From Trichomonas tenax (taxonomy: Eukaryota; Parabasalia; Trichomonadida; Trichomonadidae), in contig JALKBU010000988.1 in assembly GCA_023091735.1 (NCBI GenBank), forward strand, positions 1 through 18,931: a stretch of DNA of 18,931 nucleotides. Reading direction: 5' to 3'. The notes under the pieces are model-generated. The model was not told the DNA's origin. It saw only the letters and a program-made list of their open reading frames with translations, and did no database searches. Made by a program: the position numbers and the translations under genes. Within the stretch, counting starts at the first letter, position 1. Every line of letters begins with the position of its first letter. Positions 1-8,717 of the stretch are shown piece after piece.

Positions 1-127
1 GGGTTCATTCTTTGTCAGTGATAATAAATTTTATTCTCTGCGTCGTGCTATTGACGTCCGTGGTTCAGAAACAACTAAACTTCTTCTTAGTCGAAGTTCA
101 CTGACGAATTGCACAATTAATAATGAT
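1..127 (+). repeat. Terminal 127-bp exact inverted repeat, left copy
   Basis: Bases 1-127 are identical to the reverse complement of 18805-18931. The first differences come at 128 and 132. The repeat is coding sequence of the beta-helix gene family and no transposon end motif is apparent. The exact length suggests an assembly-graph boundary. Confidence 0.9.
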
Positions 128-883
128 AATGGAGGCTCTATTTATTTTTATCTAGGATCATTTGTTTGCCATCAAACATGCGGAACGAAAGGTGTTGCTT
201 CTGGAAATGGCCATTTTTGTTTTTCAGCAACAAATCATAACACGAATAATATCAATTCATTGACAGAATCAACAATCTGCAATTGTGGAGAAGTCGGGAA
301 AGGTTATTCTACAAATTGTCTTTATTTTGGAAATGCGAGCATTCTGAATACAAACATTAGCAACAATAACGCAGATGGATGTTCAATTTTTTTCATGAAG
401 GATGTTACAAACGAAATTATTAAATATTGCTCTTTTATAGGAAATAATGCTTCATATTCTGAATCTTTCTTATTTTGGTCATCTATTTCGTGTCATGCAT
501 TTCGAATTAATATTATTGATAATAATTGTCCCAAAGATTATTTAATTATAACATATGACAAAGTTTTATTTGAAGGTTCAAGTTTTTTGAGAAACAGTTT
601 TCATTATCAATTTGTTTTCCTTGAAAATCAAGGATCTCTTACAATGGATGAATGTTATTGTGATTTATCTCCATCATCTTTATCAAATGTAATAATCAAA
701 GCAGCAGCAACAGAGTTTCAGAATTATCTTCCACATCTTGAATTTGCAAGTTGCGATGCAGTTAATCCATTTATGTTTATTATTTTATATAAAAACAATC
801 AGAAAAACGCATTTACATGTAAATGCAGATTGGTTCAGAAACTTTTTGGACAAGCTATAGGATCAACTCTATTCTGTGCATAA
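2..883 (+). CDS. Beta-helix-like surface protein, 3' part (5' end outside window)
   Basis: The frame is open from base 2 to a TAA at 881-883, giving about 293 codons with no natural start in view. An internal TTG at 260 is not a credible start because the frame continues upstream of it. The product is rich in Asn, Ser, Phe and Cys, with repeated short units such as FIGN, FLRN, YFGN and a GGSIYF stretch. These resemble the FxxN and GG-aliphatic motifs of Chlamydia-type polymorphic membrane proteins and other right-handed beta-helix proteins, a class known among trichomonad surface proteins. I see no membrane span in the C-terminal part, which ends in FCA. The stop overlaps TAAA, the reported trichomonad polyadenylation signal. 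A second, inverted member lies at 18043-18930. Assignment to a fold is inference; membership of a repeated gene family is seen directly. Confidence 0.6.
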   Translation, partial: GSFFVSDNKFYSLRRAIDVRGSETTKLLLSRSSLTNCTINNDNGGSIYFYLGSFVCHQTCGTKGVASGNGHFCFSATNHNTNNINSLTESTICNCGEVGKGYSTNCLYFGNASILNTNISNNNADGCSIFFMKDVTNEIIKYCSFIGNNASYSESFLFWSSISCHAFRINIIDNNCPKDYLIITYDKVLFEGSSFLRNSFHYQFVFLENQGSLTMDECYCDLSPSSLSNVIIKAAATEFQNYLPHLEFASCDAVNPFMFIILYKNNQKNAFTCKCRLVQKLFGQAIGSTLFCA

Positions 884-922
884 ATATATCATAAACGATT
901 ATTTAAAAAATAACAAAAAGAA

Positions 923-973
923 AATCCAAAATGTTTCATGATTAAATCAAATAATCATGAAACAAATTGGATT
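923..973. repeat. Hairpin between convergent genes (22-bp arms, 7-nt loop)
   Basis: Arms 923-944 and 952-973 are complementary at 20 of 22 positions, with the two mismatches adjacent near the base and a 7-nt loop (945-951). It lies in the 111-bp gap between the stop of the beta-helix gene (883) and the stop of the cyclase (995), so either transcript could fold it in its 3' region. A role in 3' end formation, pausing or RNA stability is inference. There is no T-tract of the bacterial terminator type directly after it. Confidence 0.75.
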
Positions 974-994
974 CATAAATAATTATAATATTGA

Positions 995-3900
995 TTATTG
1001 TCTTGATACATAATATGTCAACTGGTTTCCTTTTCCTTTCAAGAATGTCATTCCGCACTCAACAAAACTATAATTCAACTGTGAAACCACTTTGTAAGTT
1101 TCTATGCTTATGTGCACTTTGTTTGTTTCAGATGTCGACTGTAACCTTGCAGCCACGTTTATTGTGTCTCCTATTATGTCGAATAGCGGTTTGTCAGATC
1201 CGAGAACACCTGCGATCAGTGGCCCTCCTGTGTTTATTCCTATTCTGACTTTCAAGTTCGACGACAAGTTCTTGTTTATTTCCTCAAGTTCATCAATGAC
1301 ATCGAGAGCGAACAGTATTGCCTGCTCTGCGTGTTTCTCTTGATTCATCTCTTGATTGAATAGTCCAGCCGCTGCCATGTAAATGTCTCCAATCAGCTTT
1401 ATTTTCGTTAGCGTTTTATATTTTGCAATTTTTTCATCTAACACAGCGAAGTAGAAAGATAGGTTTGACATTATCTCGTTTGGTGTCAAGTTTTCCGAGT
1501 AAGAAGAGAACTTGTTGATGTCTATGAATATCACCGACGCTGACATCACGTTGAAGCTTATGTCAGTTTTTCCTTTGTTTATCTGAAGCACAATGTCTCT
1601 TGGGAGAATCTGGTATAGAAGTTTCTCGCTCCTTTCTTTCTCTGTCTCCGCCTCCTGCTTCTGCATGTACAGTCTTGTGTTGTCCTTCAGTATGAAAACG
1701 AACGACTGAAGAACGTCGTTTGAGCTCTTCATCCCTATTATTATGCAGTGCACAGGTATCGCCCTTGAGTCGTCTGATATTACGTAGTAGTCATCCTCGA
1801 AGTACATCGAAGACTGGTTGTTGCTCATCTGATCCATCTTCATGTGAATCTTGTCTATGTTTTCGTTTATGAAGAAGAGTGATATCGACTGCCCAAGAAT
1901 CTGGTCTGGTGTGTATCCTAAAAGAGACGTTGTTGCCATGTTTGCAACTTCAATGACTCCGTGTATGTTTGTGCATATTATTGCGTCGTTTGCATTCCTT
2001 ATTATCGAACCTTCTATCGATGGTTTCTCGTCCGCGACAGATTCTTTCTGTTTGAGGAACATTTTGCTGAATTTTTTGTTGTTTAGGAGTGTGTACGGGT
2101 TTATCCTCTTTATGACGTACAGTGCAGCTCTGTAGCTTGATTTTCTGTTTAAGTAGTAAGCAGACTCGAGAATGAAAACGGATATTATTCCGATCAACAA
2201 AGCAATCCCGCAGAATATGAACGACTTTGCAAGTTTCTTCCACTGAATGTTGCTGAGCTCTATTATCCTCTCTGATGCTTTGTATACTCTGTCGAACAGA
2301 ATATAATTGCTTATGAACATTGCGTTTGCAGCAGTTGCATTTGTGAAGTTTTCTCCTCTTCTTATGTCATCGTATATCTCGTATGCGTAGTTGTAGTATA
2401 TTTGTATCTGCTGCCTGATGCTCACATATTGATAATATTCGTTCGGCTGATCCGGTTCTTGAACAATCTTCTGATGTATTATGTTGAGATTGTCCAATTC
2501 ATTGTCGAATCCTTGACATGGCTCTGATTTGTTCGTTCCGAGAATCAAGTTGTCGTCTGCCTCCTTCAGTTTGAGCATCAACTGAATCGACAAATTTGTC
2601 ATCCTCTCTTTGTAAACAGGTCTATACATATCTGGAATGTCAGTAAACATGATCACGTTCAATAGCGCAGTTGCTGACTCTGCGACTAACGCAAGTCTTA
2701 TCGACGAATAATTGTTCCACTGATTCAATTTCACCAAGTTGTTTGTCGTCTGCACCACGAGAAGATTGATTGAAAGAATTATGAAGAAAAAGAATAATGA
2801 GAATGCGAGATGCATTAATACCAATATCAATCTGTGCGATTTCATTTTCCCAAAGTCATTGAGACCAATTCCGTCATCCTGAGAGTTCACTCTTAATGGC
2901 TCCATTGCCTCATTTCTGGACTGCTGATCGATCGTCTGTATTATTTCCTTCATGTCGTGTTCTATCTTCAGGATATAGAAGTGGAGAAGGATTACTGGAA
3001 TTGAACAAACCAGGAATGTTATTATTGGAACAATTATCGACATTCTCTTGAAACTTTTCTTTATTGTGTTCGCATCATCAACTTGGGAAATTCCGATGTC
3101 GTTGTATAAATGTTCTGATCCTTTGTACATAGCAAAGAAATTATGTATTATTCCGCAAACATCATTATCTCTGTTTATGTTTGAGAAGTTTTTGTATCCG
3201 GCCAAAAGTCTCTGCGTCGAGTAGAACATCGAGTACATTGAAGAAAGCGATGTCACAGTTCTCGATATTATGTCGCATGTTCCAGCGAATGAAATATATG
3301 GGAACACAGGCTCTAATAATGCATGTATGAACACATATACATCTGTGCCTCTTATTGCTTCATCTGACAAAAAGTCCATCAATGCTGCGTAATAATTCGC
3401 AGAGAGAGATGTGAAGTTCATCAAGTGTGAAGGAGGATATTTATCCATCTCAATGAAAGGTTTTGCGTTCTCTGTTGTATTGAGGAAGTTCTCAAAGAAT
3501 GGCTTGTACTTCTGGAGTCCATTTTGAGATATGAAGTATCCAGACATCAGACAAATGTTTGAAAGCGCAGAGTAGAATCTTGCGAACGATAAATTTTTGA
3601 GAATCTCCATCAGTACAATGTGGTGACATACTCTTAAGTATGCATAAAAAACGCAGAATAAGTATACTAATACTATGAAAGCAATGATCAAAATGATTGA
3701 TGTCATGATCAGTCTTATTGGTCGTGGAATTTTGTTTTCGAGCAATTTGTGAAGTGCCAATCTCTCTCTCGACTGCTTTATTGTGAGTTTTCCAATGAAG
3801 TCTTCTTGTTCGACTTCGAGAGTGCTCGATTCATCTTTTCTGTGACTTGATTTTGAATCTGTCTCTGCCTGTGTTCCATCTTTCTGAGGCTGCTGAGTTT

Positions 3901-5620
3901 GAATTGTTGTGAGAATTTTTCCATCGAAATTGACAATATTTGATATCAGATATTTAGGAAATCTCTTCACGAAGAACCTAAAGCAATTATCGACAGTGAA
4001 TGACTTTCCAAGCTCAATTTCGTGTTGTCTGTGTTTCATTTTGATCGCTTCAACGAAATCTGATTCTGTTTCAATCAGATATCTGCAATATTGTTCGCAT
4101 ATCTTTGGGTTGTTTGGATAATTGACTAACGCTTCCTTCCACAGTGCTCTCGTTTGAAGACAGAAGTTTGAAAGTCCTTCGAAATATCCTTTATCGAATT
4201 TGCCTTCCAATCCAAATTTCGTCATCTCTTCGCACTGCTGTGAGATGTTCCTCATCTCCAGAATCTTCATCTTCGCTTTGTTGTTGTCTGTGAACTGACG
4301 AATCATCTTTATGATGTGAAGCTGATATAATAAAAATCTTGACACAAAACCTAACTGCCTGCACTCAAGCAACTGACTTTCTAACTTAGACTGAAGTCTG
4401 ACTTCCTTCGGAAAGAAAATTGTGAAATAAAGACATAAATGAATTGCTTTCTCTGATTCGTATTTCTCAGATATATACTGAAGAAGAGATAAATTCGTGA
4501 AACACAAACACGCATTCTGGAGACCGATTCTCATATACAACAGAGCTTTGTTTTCACTTTTATCGATACCAAGAGAGTCATAATATTCGTAATATTGTTC
4601 TAATGAATTTTTCTCGACATTCAATTTTTTGCAAATGTGTTTTGTTCTGAAAATAATATAAATGAAAGCCGCTGATGCAAAAATAACGAAAGAAACAACA
4701 ATTCCACCGAGTGGATAATAGAAAGGGAGTTTTGGATAAAAATATGCAATTATTGTAAAAATATCTCCTGAAATGCAACCAAATCCAAATCCAATTGCTG
4801 CACTCAGTGCAAAGATGTCTTCTAAATACAGATACATAGAGATATTTCCTAGAGTGTGAACGAAAACGCAGATATTCAAAAATATAATAACTAAATTTGA
4901 CCATTTCTCGAAAATATAGAAAATAAAATACAACATTGATATCGAATGCAGTCCTATAGCGAAATACTTCATGAATGTTACGTCGAAAGTGCTTAAAGGA
5001 GAATTATGAAGAAAAATCGATGTAGATGCTAAATAATTCACTATAATGAAAGAAAAAGTCATATATATCTCATTGACTATAGAAAGGAGAAGTGATATAA
5101 TGACGTAAGGACTTCTATTTCCGTATGTAACTAAAAGAAACGTTTCACCAAAACAAACAAGATTTGGAGTCATAAACGTTATTGACAGTGTTTCCAGGTA
5201 TAGTCTAATCGGATAACATAAAAAAGTAATGAATTTTCGTTGTATTTTGTAATATGAAATCTGAACATATATCAAAATCGCAGATAAAAGACTAAACCCG
5301 AAGAAAATCATTGTCAGAATGAAGTAATAGTAATCTTTTGCTGGTTGTGGATAAAAAAACATGTAAGTTCGCAATACCTGATTAATTTTTTTGCCTTCAG
5401 ATTGATCCCAGTACTTCGACCATGGCCACGATGTGACAAAAAGCATCTGCACGAAGTAAACAACGATAAAAGGATACAATAAATAATAATTGATCCGCGT
5501 TGTCTCGAAAATATGCGCCCAGAGAGGAAAAAAATTGTCCATCATCGAATAACTCCCATGGTCGACAGCCGAATCAGTGAGAGAATCAGAAACAGACTGA
5601 GGGCCTTGAAAATCTCGCAT
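995..5620 (-). CDS. Multi-pass PAS-containing class III adenylate cyclase
   Basis: This 1541-residue single frame makes cAMP from ATP at a membrane. In order: about seven hydrophobic segments (residues 46-325); a cytosolic helical region (about 350-560) resembling the TPR-like region of TmcB/tiny-macrocyst proteins (WKEAL..YPNNPKI, then DFVEAI); a span near 636-660; a large extracellular loop; spans near 862-885 and 931-957; a second ectodomain (958-1130); a span near 1132-1153; a PAS domain (about 1200-1320); a signalling helix (SEKLLYQILP); and the catalytic domain (about 1355-1535). Metal-binding D1367 and D1412, adenine-specifying K1408 and D1481, transition-state N1488 and R1492 are all present, pointing to adenylate rather than guanylate cyclase and to a homodimer. 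The start is the first ATG of the frame, with a TCATTA motif 35 nt upstream. Trichomonads have large families of such cyclases. The signal it senses is unknown. Confidence 0.93.
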   Translation of the reverse strand: MRDFQGPQSVSDSLTDSAVDHGSYSMMDNFFPLWAHIFETTRINYYLLYPFIVVYFVQMLFVTSWPWSKYWDQSEGKKINQVLRTYMFFYPQPAKDYYYFILTMIFFGFSLLSAILIYVQISYYKIQRKFITFLCYPIRLYLETLSITFMTPNLVCFGETFLLVTYGNRSPYVIISLLLSIVNEIYMTFSFIIVNYLASTSIFLHNSPLSTFDVTFMKYFAIGLHSISMLYFIFYIFEKWSNLVIIFLNICVFVHTLGNISMYLYLEDIFALSAAIGFGFGCISGDIFTIIAYFYPKLPFYYPLGGIVVSFVIFASAAFIYIIFRTKHICKKLNVEKNSLEQYYEYYDSLGIDKSENKALLYMRIGLQNACLCFTNLSLLQYISEKYESEKAIHLCLYFTIFFPKEVRLQSKLESQLLECRQLGFVSRFLLYQLHIIKMIRQFTDNNKAKMKILEMRNISQQCEEMTKFGLEGKFDKGYFEGLSNFCLQTRALWKEALVNYPNNPKICEQYCRYLIETESDFVEAIKMKHRQHEIELGKSFTVDNCFRFFVKRFPKYLISNIVNFDGKILTTIQTQQPQKDGTQAETDSKSSHRKDESSTLEVEQEDFIGKLTIKQSRERLALHKLLENKIPRPIRLIMTSIILIIAFIVLVYLFCVFYAYLRVCHHIVLMEILKNLSFARFYSALSNICLMSGYFISQNGLQKYKPFFENFLNTTENAKPFIEMDKYPPSHLMNFTSLSANYYAALMDFLSDEAIRGTDVYVFIHALLEPVFPYISFAGTCDIISRTVTSLSSMYSMFYSTQRLLAGYKNFSNINRDNDVCGIIHNFFAMYKGSEHLYNDIGISQVDDANTIKKSFKRMSIIVPIITFLVCSIPVILLHFYILKIEHDMKEIIQTIDQQSRNEAMEPLRVNSQDDGIGLNDFGKMKSHRLILVLMHLAFSLFFFFIILSINLLVVQTTNNLVKLNQWNNYSSIRLALVAESATALLNVIMFTDIPDMYRPVYKERMTNLSIQLMLKLKEADDNLILGTNKSEPCQGFDNELDNLNIIHQKIVQEPDQPNEYYQYVSIRQQIQIYYNYAYEIYDDIRRGENFTNATAANAMFISNYILFDRVYKASERIIELSNIQWKKLAKSFIFCGIALLIGIISVFILESAYYLNRKSSYRAALYVIKRINPYTLLNNKKFSKMFLKQKESVADEKPSIEGSIIRNANDAIICTNIHGVIEVANMATTSLLGYTPDQILGQSISLFFINENIDKIHMKMDQMSNNQSSMYFEDDYYVISDDSRAIPVHCIIIGMKSSNDVLQSFVFILKDNTRLYMQKQEAETEKERSEKLLYQILPRDIVLQINKGKTDISFNVMSASVIFIDINKFSSYSENLTPNEIMSNLSFYFAVLDEKIAKYKTLTKIKLIGDIYMAAAGLFNQEMNQEKHAEQAILFALDVIDELEEINKNLSSNLKVRIGINTGGPLIAGVLGSDKPLFDIIGDTINVAARLQSTSETNKVHISIETYKVVSQLNYSFVECGMTFLKGKGNQLTYYVSRQ

Positions 5621-5651
5621 ATAAATATAAAAATAAAAAACGTTTTAAAAT

Positions 5652-5657
5652 TAATGA
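5652..5657 (-). promoter_or_regulatory. Candidate initiator (TCATTA) of the cyclase gene
   Basis: On the minus strand TTTTCATTA occurs 35 nt before the cyclase ATG. It fits the Trichomonas vaginalis initiator consensus TCA-pyrimidine-A/T. That species usually has shorter leaders of about 5-20 nt, so this is tentative. The same motif at the same distance precedes the phosphatase gene. Confidence 0.35.
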
Positions 5658-7612
5658 AAATATATCGCATTTATAATTAGCATTGATAAGTTTAAATTTA
5701 TACTTGATTATTCTCTTACTATAACGATGCATTTTTCTAAAAGACCTTCTCACTCTTTAAGGTTATCCCTCGGATGGAAAAAGTTCAGATTATCTTTATG
5801 TCTTATTGTGTAACAGCTAAACACACATAAAAATTCTTTTAACTACTAGATATACATACGTAGTGAATCAGTTAGAAATTCATAATCAAGACTATATTGA
5901 AGTTAATAGTGATTTTTTACAAAATCAGAATTTCGCATTATTAAGCGAGCATTATATAATTATTTTGATTTTTATATATGTTTATAAGCTTCGTTTAGTC
6001 ATTATATATATATAAAAATTGTAGCCAATTTTATTGCATCATCTTTGATAGGTATAGTGTCAGTATAGACATGAACCTGTAGCTGTAATATGAATGCGGC
6101 AGCAACCTAACTTTTGGAGATACGAAATAGATTTAACTAATTTTAACTATATATACAATGTTTTCTAAAAATATATACATGAATTATTAATGTGTAGTAA
6201 TATACTCAACATTAATTGATAGTATCAATGAAGGAATAAGTAAATTGATGATGAAATTTCGGCATTTTATGAAATTTTACAGATTTTTCTATCTATTGGG
6301 TATCGAGATACGATGCATAGCTCCTACGATAATTGGCTTTGTGTATGCATGTTGTGGGCTGAGCACTTGATGTATGTCAAAAAATTAACGTCTTTGTCAA
6401 ATGCTATAAAAATGACAAAATAATTTATCATAATATTATTTGTTTGTTATTTTGGTTTCGCTAAAAATTTCACACTTATTTGAATCGAAATTAATAATTT
6501 CCGCCAACTATTTTCATTGTTATCAAAAAGTTAATATATTTTTGTTTAGACACTATATTTATCCCTGCTATTCATAGAATACATTTGGGTTATATTTCTG
6601 TACATTGTCATGAATTGTTATATTATAAATACTATAGGATCCCTCAGAAATTGATTAATTTTCACGTCGAATAAGTTTTTCTTTCATTCGAATTATATTA
6701 ATAGAAGACACCGAGAACTATTGAAGGTTTCATTTTGTACATAAGCATTTGCAAAATATCAGTTAACTCATCAATGAACTTCAAATAATTTGATTTTATT
6801 TATTGGGTTAGGTCTGTTTAGATGGGAGAAAACAATGCTCCTGAACAATGCAAATGCATGTGCGTCCATACATTAAATAGAATAATAATGCATGTTCATA
6901 AAATGCACAATGTTTATATAAAAAAAGTAAAAAATGATCATAACTGGTTTGAATCAAAACTAACCGTTATACCATATTTGCCATGTAAAGTCAGATTTGA
7001 AATCAAATATATGATAATTTTCCAATTTTGAAATCTCGAGAACTTAGGTTCACCACGCTTAGTCCTTAATAGGGTATATTCTCCATGCCACATGGAATAC
7101 ACTATATAAATTTTATTGAAAAAAATTGGGAGGAAGGGAGTGAGAAGCCCTTTTTTTCTATTTTAAGCTTACAAGCTTCCAATCAGTTGTTGACAATATT
7201 ATTTTTGAATGAAGAAAGGGTAAGCCTTAGGAGTTAAAATATATATTGTTTTCAAGAAGTCATATTTGAATCTATGCTTTACATGATAGCAATAGCATAT
7301 GATGAAATATGAAATTATATCAAGGGTTCAAAACAGCTTAATTGGTGTTGCATTGTTCAAATAATAAATAGGTTTGATCAAATCAAAGTATAACAATCCA
7401 AACCACCAAAGATATTTACCTAAGGTTTTGTTTTAAGCTGGAGCATTGTAGAACAATTATAATGTTCTTTTTGTTCAATTCCAAAACTGAATCAATCAAA
7501 TTCATACATTTATTTTTGGCCTTGAAATCTCAGTTTAAATTGCAGCTCCAAAAGGAACATAAACTTTTCATAAGAAAATTGACTGAAAATAATGATATTT
7601 ATAATATACAAT
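5658..7612. other. AT-rich intergenic region, nothing recognised
   Basis: Apart from the first ~37 bases downstream of the cyclase start (cyclase leader), the roughly 2 kb between the cyclase start and the phosphatase stop has scattered stops in all frames, simple TA tracts near 6005-6016 and no family-like peptide. The longest frame (6822-7031, 69 codons) has no recognisable motif. No tRNA arms or long repeats were seen by eye. Confidence 0.6.
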
Positions 7613-7633
7613 ATTTTATAACAAACAAAATAA
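7613..7633 (-). promoter_or_regulatory. Shared 3' flank motif, phosphatase copy
   Basis: This 21-bp AT-rich segment lies just downstream of the phosphatase stop. It matches 18 of 21 positions at 11247-11267, which runs into the stop of the coiled-coil gene. The core on the minus strand is ATTTTGTTTG followed by TATA. It could be a 3' end signal, or simply chance in AT-rich sequence. Confidence 0.25.
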
Positions 7634-7638
7634 GCTGA

Positions 7639-8679
7639 TTAGAACCTTATTATAGTCTTCAACTTCGGTGCCACGCTCCTGGAGTGTGGTTTAACAAGAT
7701 GCGGCTGAATTTGAGTTGCTGAAAATTTCTTTTCTGCTTTTGAAGGCACAAACGTGGACCCTGCCCTCCAACTCAATGTGTTTTTTGGATAAAGCTTTTC
7801 AAATACGTGAATTCCGTCAACCATCACAACTGTTGCGACATTTCCGCCACTAACATAATGTGTCGAGCTAAAAATTGAAATCAGACGCGCTGAATGGAAA
7901 ATTGTAGCTCCATTAGGAACATAAGTATGCGCTCTAATAATATATGATAAATTTGTTTGTCGAAGGAAATAGTCTGTTGCTGGTGTCCCATATTGATGCC
8001 CCCTTCCTCTTGGATTTGGAAGATAGTATTCATTCGCATTCACAGGATCTGACCATAAAATATCTTCAATCATATTATTTACTTCTGTTATAGGCATCTG
8101 TATCCTTGTAAGTTCAGAGAGACTCGTTAAGCTCTTCGAAACACCGCCGTGAACGCAAAAATATTTATCATCAATTATTCCAGCAATCGGTAAGTAAGTA
8201 AAAACACTGTAAAACTTTTCTATCAACGAATTATGACCGAAGAGGTTCGCAACATGCTGTGGGAATCCATATATCTCGCACACGGTTTTGTCTTCGTGAT
8301 TTCCGCGCAATAATTGAAAATGCATCGGGAAAAGATTGTGTAGTGATACAACAAGCAAAAATGTTTCGACCGGAAAAGGACCTCTGTCAATGTAATCGCC
8401 TAAAAATAAGTAATTTGATATCGATGGCAATCCATTTCTATTCAAAATCCTCAAAAGATCGAAAAAATCACCATGCAAATCACCAACCACGTAAACTGGC
8501 TGCTTAACTGGAATGACGGACGTGTGAAAAACGTTGTTTTTGAGGAATTCATCTAAAATATTGCTCGCGAGATCGAGGGATATCCTCGGCATGTTTTTAT
8601 CCAGTTGCAACGGAACGTTCTTCTCACCGATAGTGAGCAAATTTAAGAATAGATCGAGAAATTCTTTCGAACTTTTCAT
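7639..8679 (-). CDS. PPP-family serine/threonine protein phosphatase
   Basis: This 346-residue protein removes phosphate from Ser/Thr using two metal ions. The PPP signatures are complete: GDLHG (66-70), GDYIDRG (94-100), RGNHE (125-129), HGG (177-179), WSDP (209-212) and RAH (249-251). The metal ligands and the catalytic His are therefore in place. The length is close to PP1 and PP2A. The usual SAPNYC loop is replaced by SSTHYV (271-276), so the Cys that microcystin modifies in PP1 is absent. The C-terminal tail of about 45 residues is basic and lacks the PP2A-type end. The ATG at 8677-8679 is the first in frame, with a TCATTA motif 36 nt upstream. Trichomonad genomes carry many PPP paralogues, and I cannot assign this one to the PP1, PP2A or another subfamily. 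The substrate is unknown. Confidence 0.93.
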   Translation of the reverse strand: MKSSKEFLDLFLNLLTIGEKNVPLQLDKNMPRISLDLASNILDEFLKNNVFHTSVIPVKQPVYVVGDLHGDFFDLLRILNRNGLPSISNYLFLGDYIDRGPFPVETFLLVVSLHNLFPMHFQLLRGNHEDKTVCEIYGFPQHVANLFGHNSLIEKFYSVFTYLPIAGIIDDKYFCVHGGVSKSLTSLSELTRIQMPITEVNNMIEDILWSDPVNANEYYLPNPRGRGHQYGTPATDYFLRQTNLSYIIRAHTYVPNGATIFHSARLISIFSSTHYVSGGNVATVVMVDGIHVFEKLYPKNTLSWRAGSTFVPSKAEKKFSATQIQPHLVKPHSRSVAPKLKTIIRF

Positions 8680-8711
8680 TTTTTTTTACAAAAATGTAAC
8701 AATTTGTAAAC

Positions 8712-8717
8712 TAATGA
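8712..8717 (-). promoter_or_regulatory. Candidate initiator (TCATTA) of the phosphatase gene
   Basis: TTTTTCATTA on the minus strand lies 36 nt before the phosphatase ATG. It matches the trichomonad initiator consensus and mirrors the motif and spacing at the cyclase gene. Function is inferred from the consensus only. Confidence 0.35.

Noticed and set aside
4578..4904. Minus-strand frame overlapping the cyclase, and similar frames inside other genes (1104-1343, 1851-2135, 8259-8507, 11753-12040)
   Set aside because: They are shadows of strongly supported genes in other frames and show no independent protein features.
6822..7031. Small gene of 69 codons
   Set aside because: No family features, low-complexity composition, and a length expected by chance in a 2-kb spacer.
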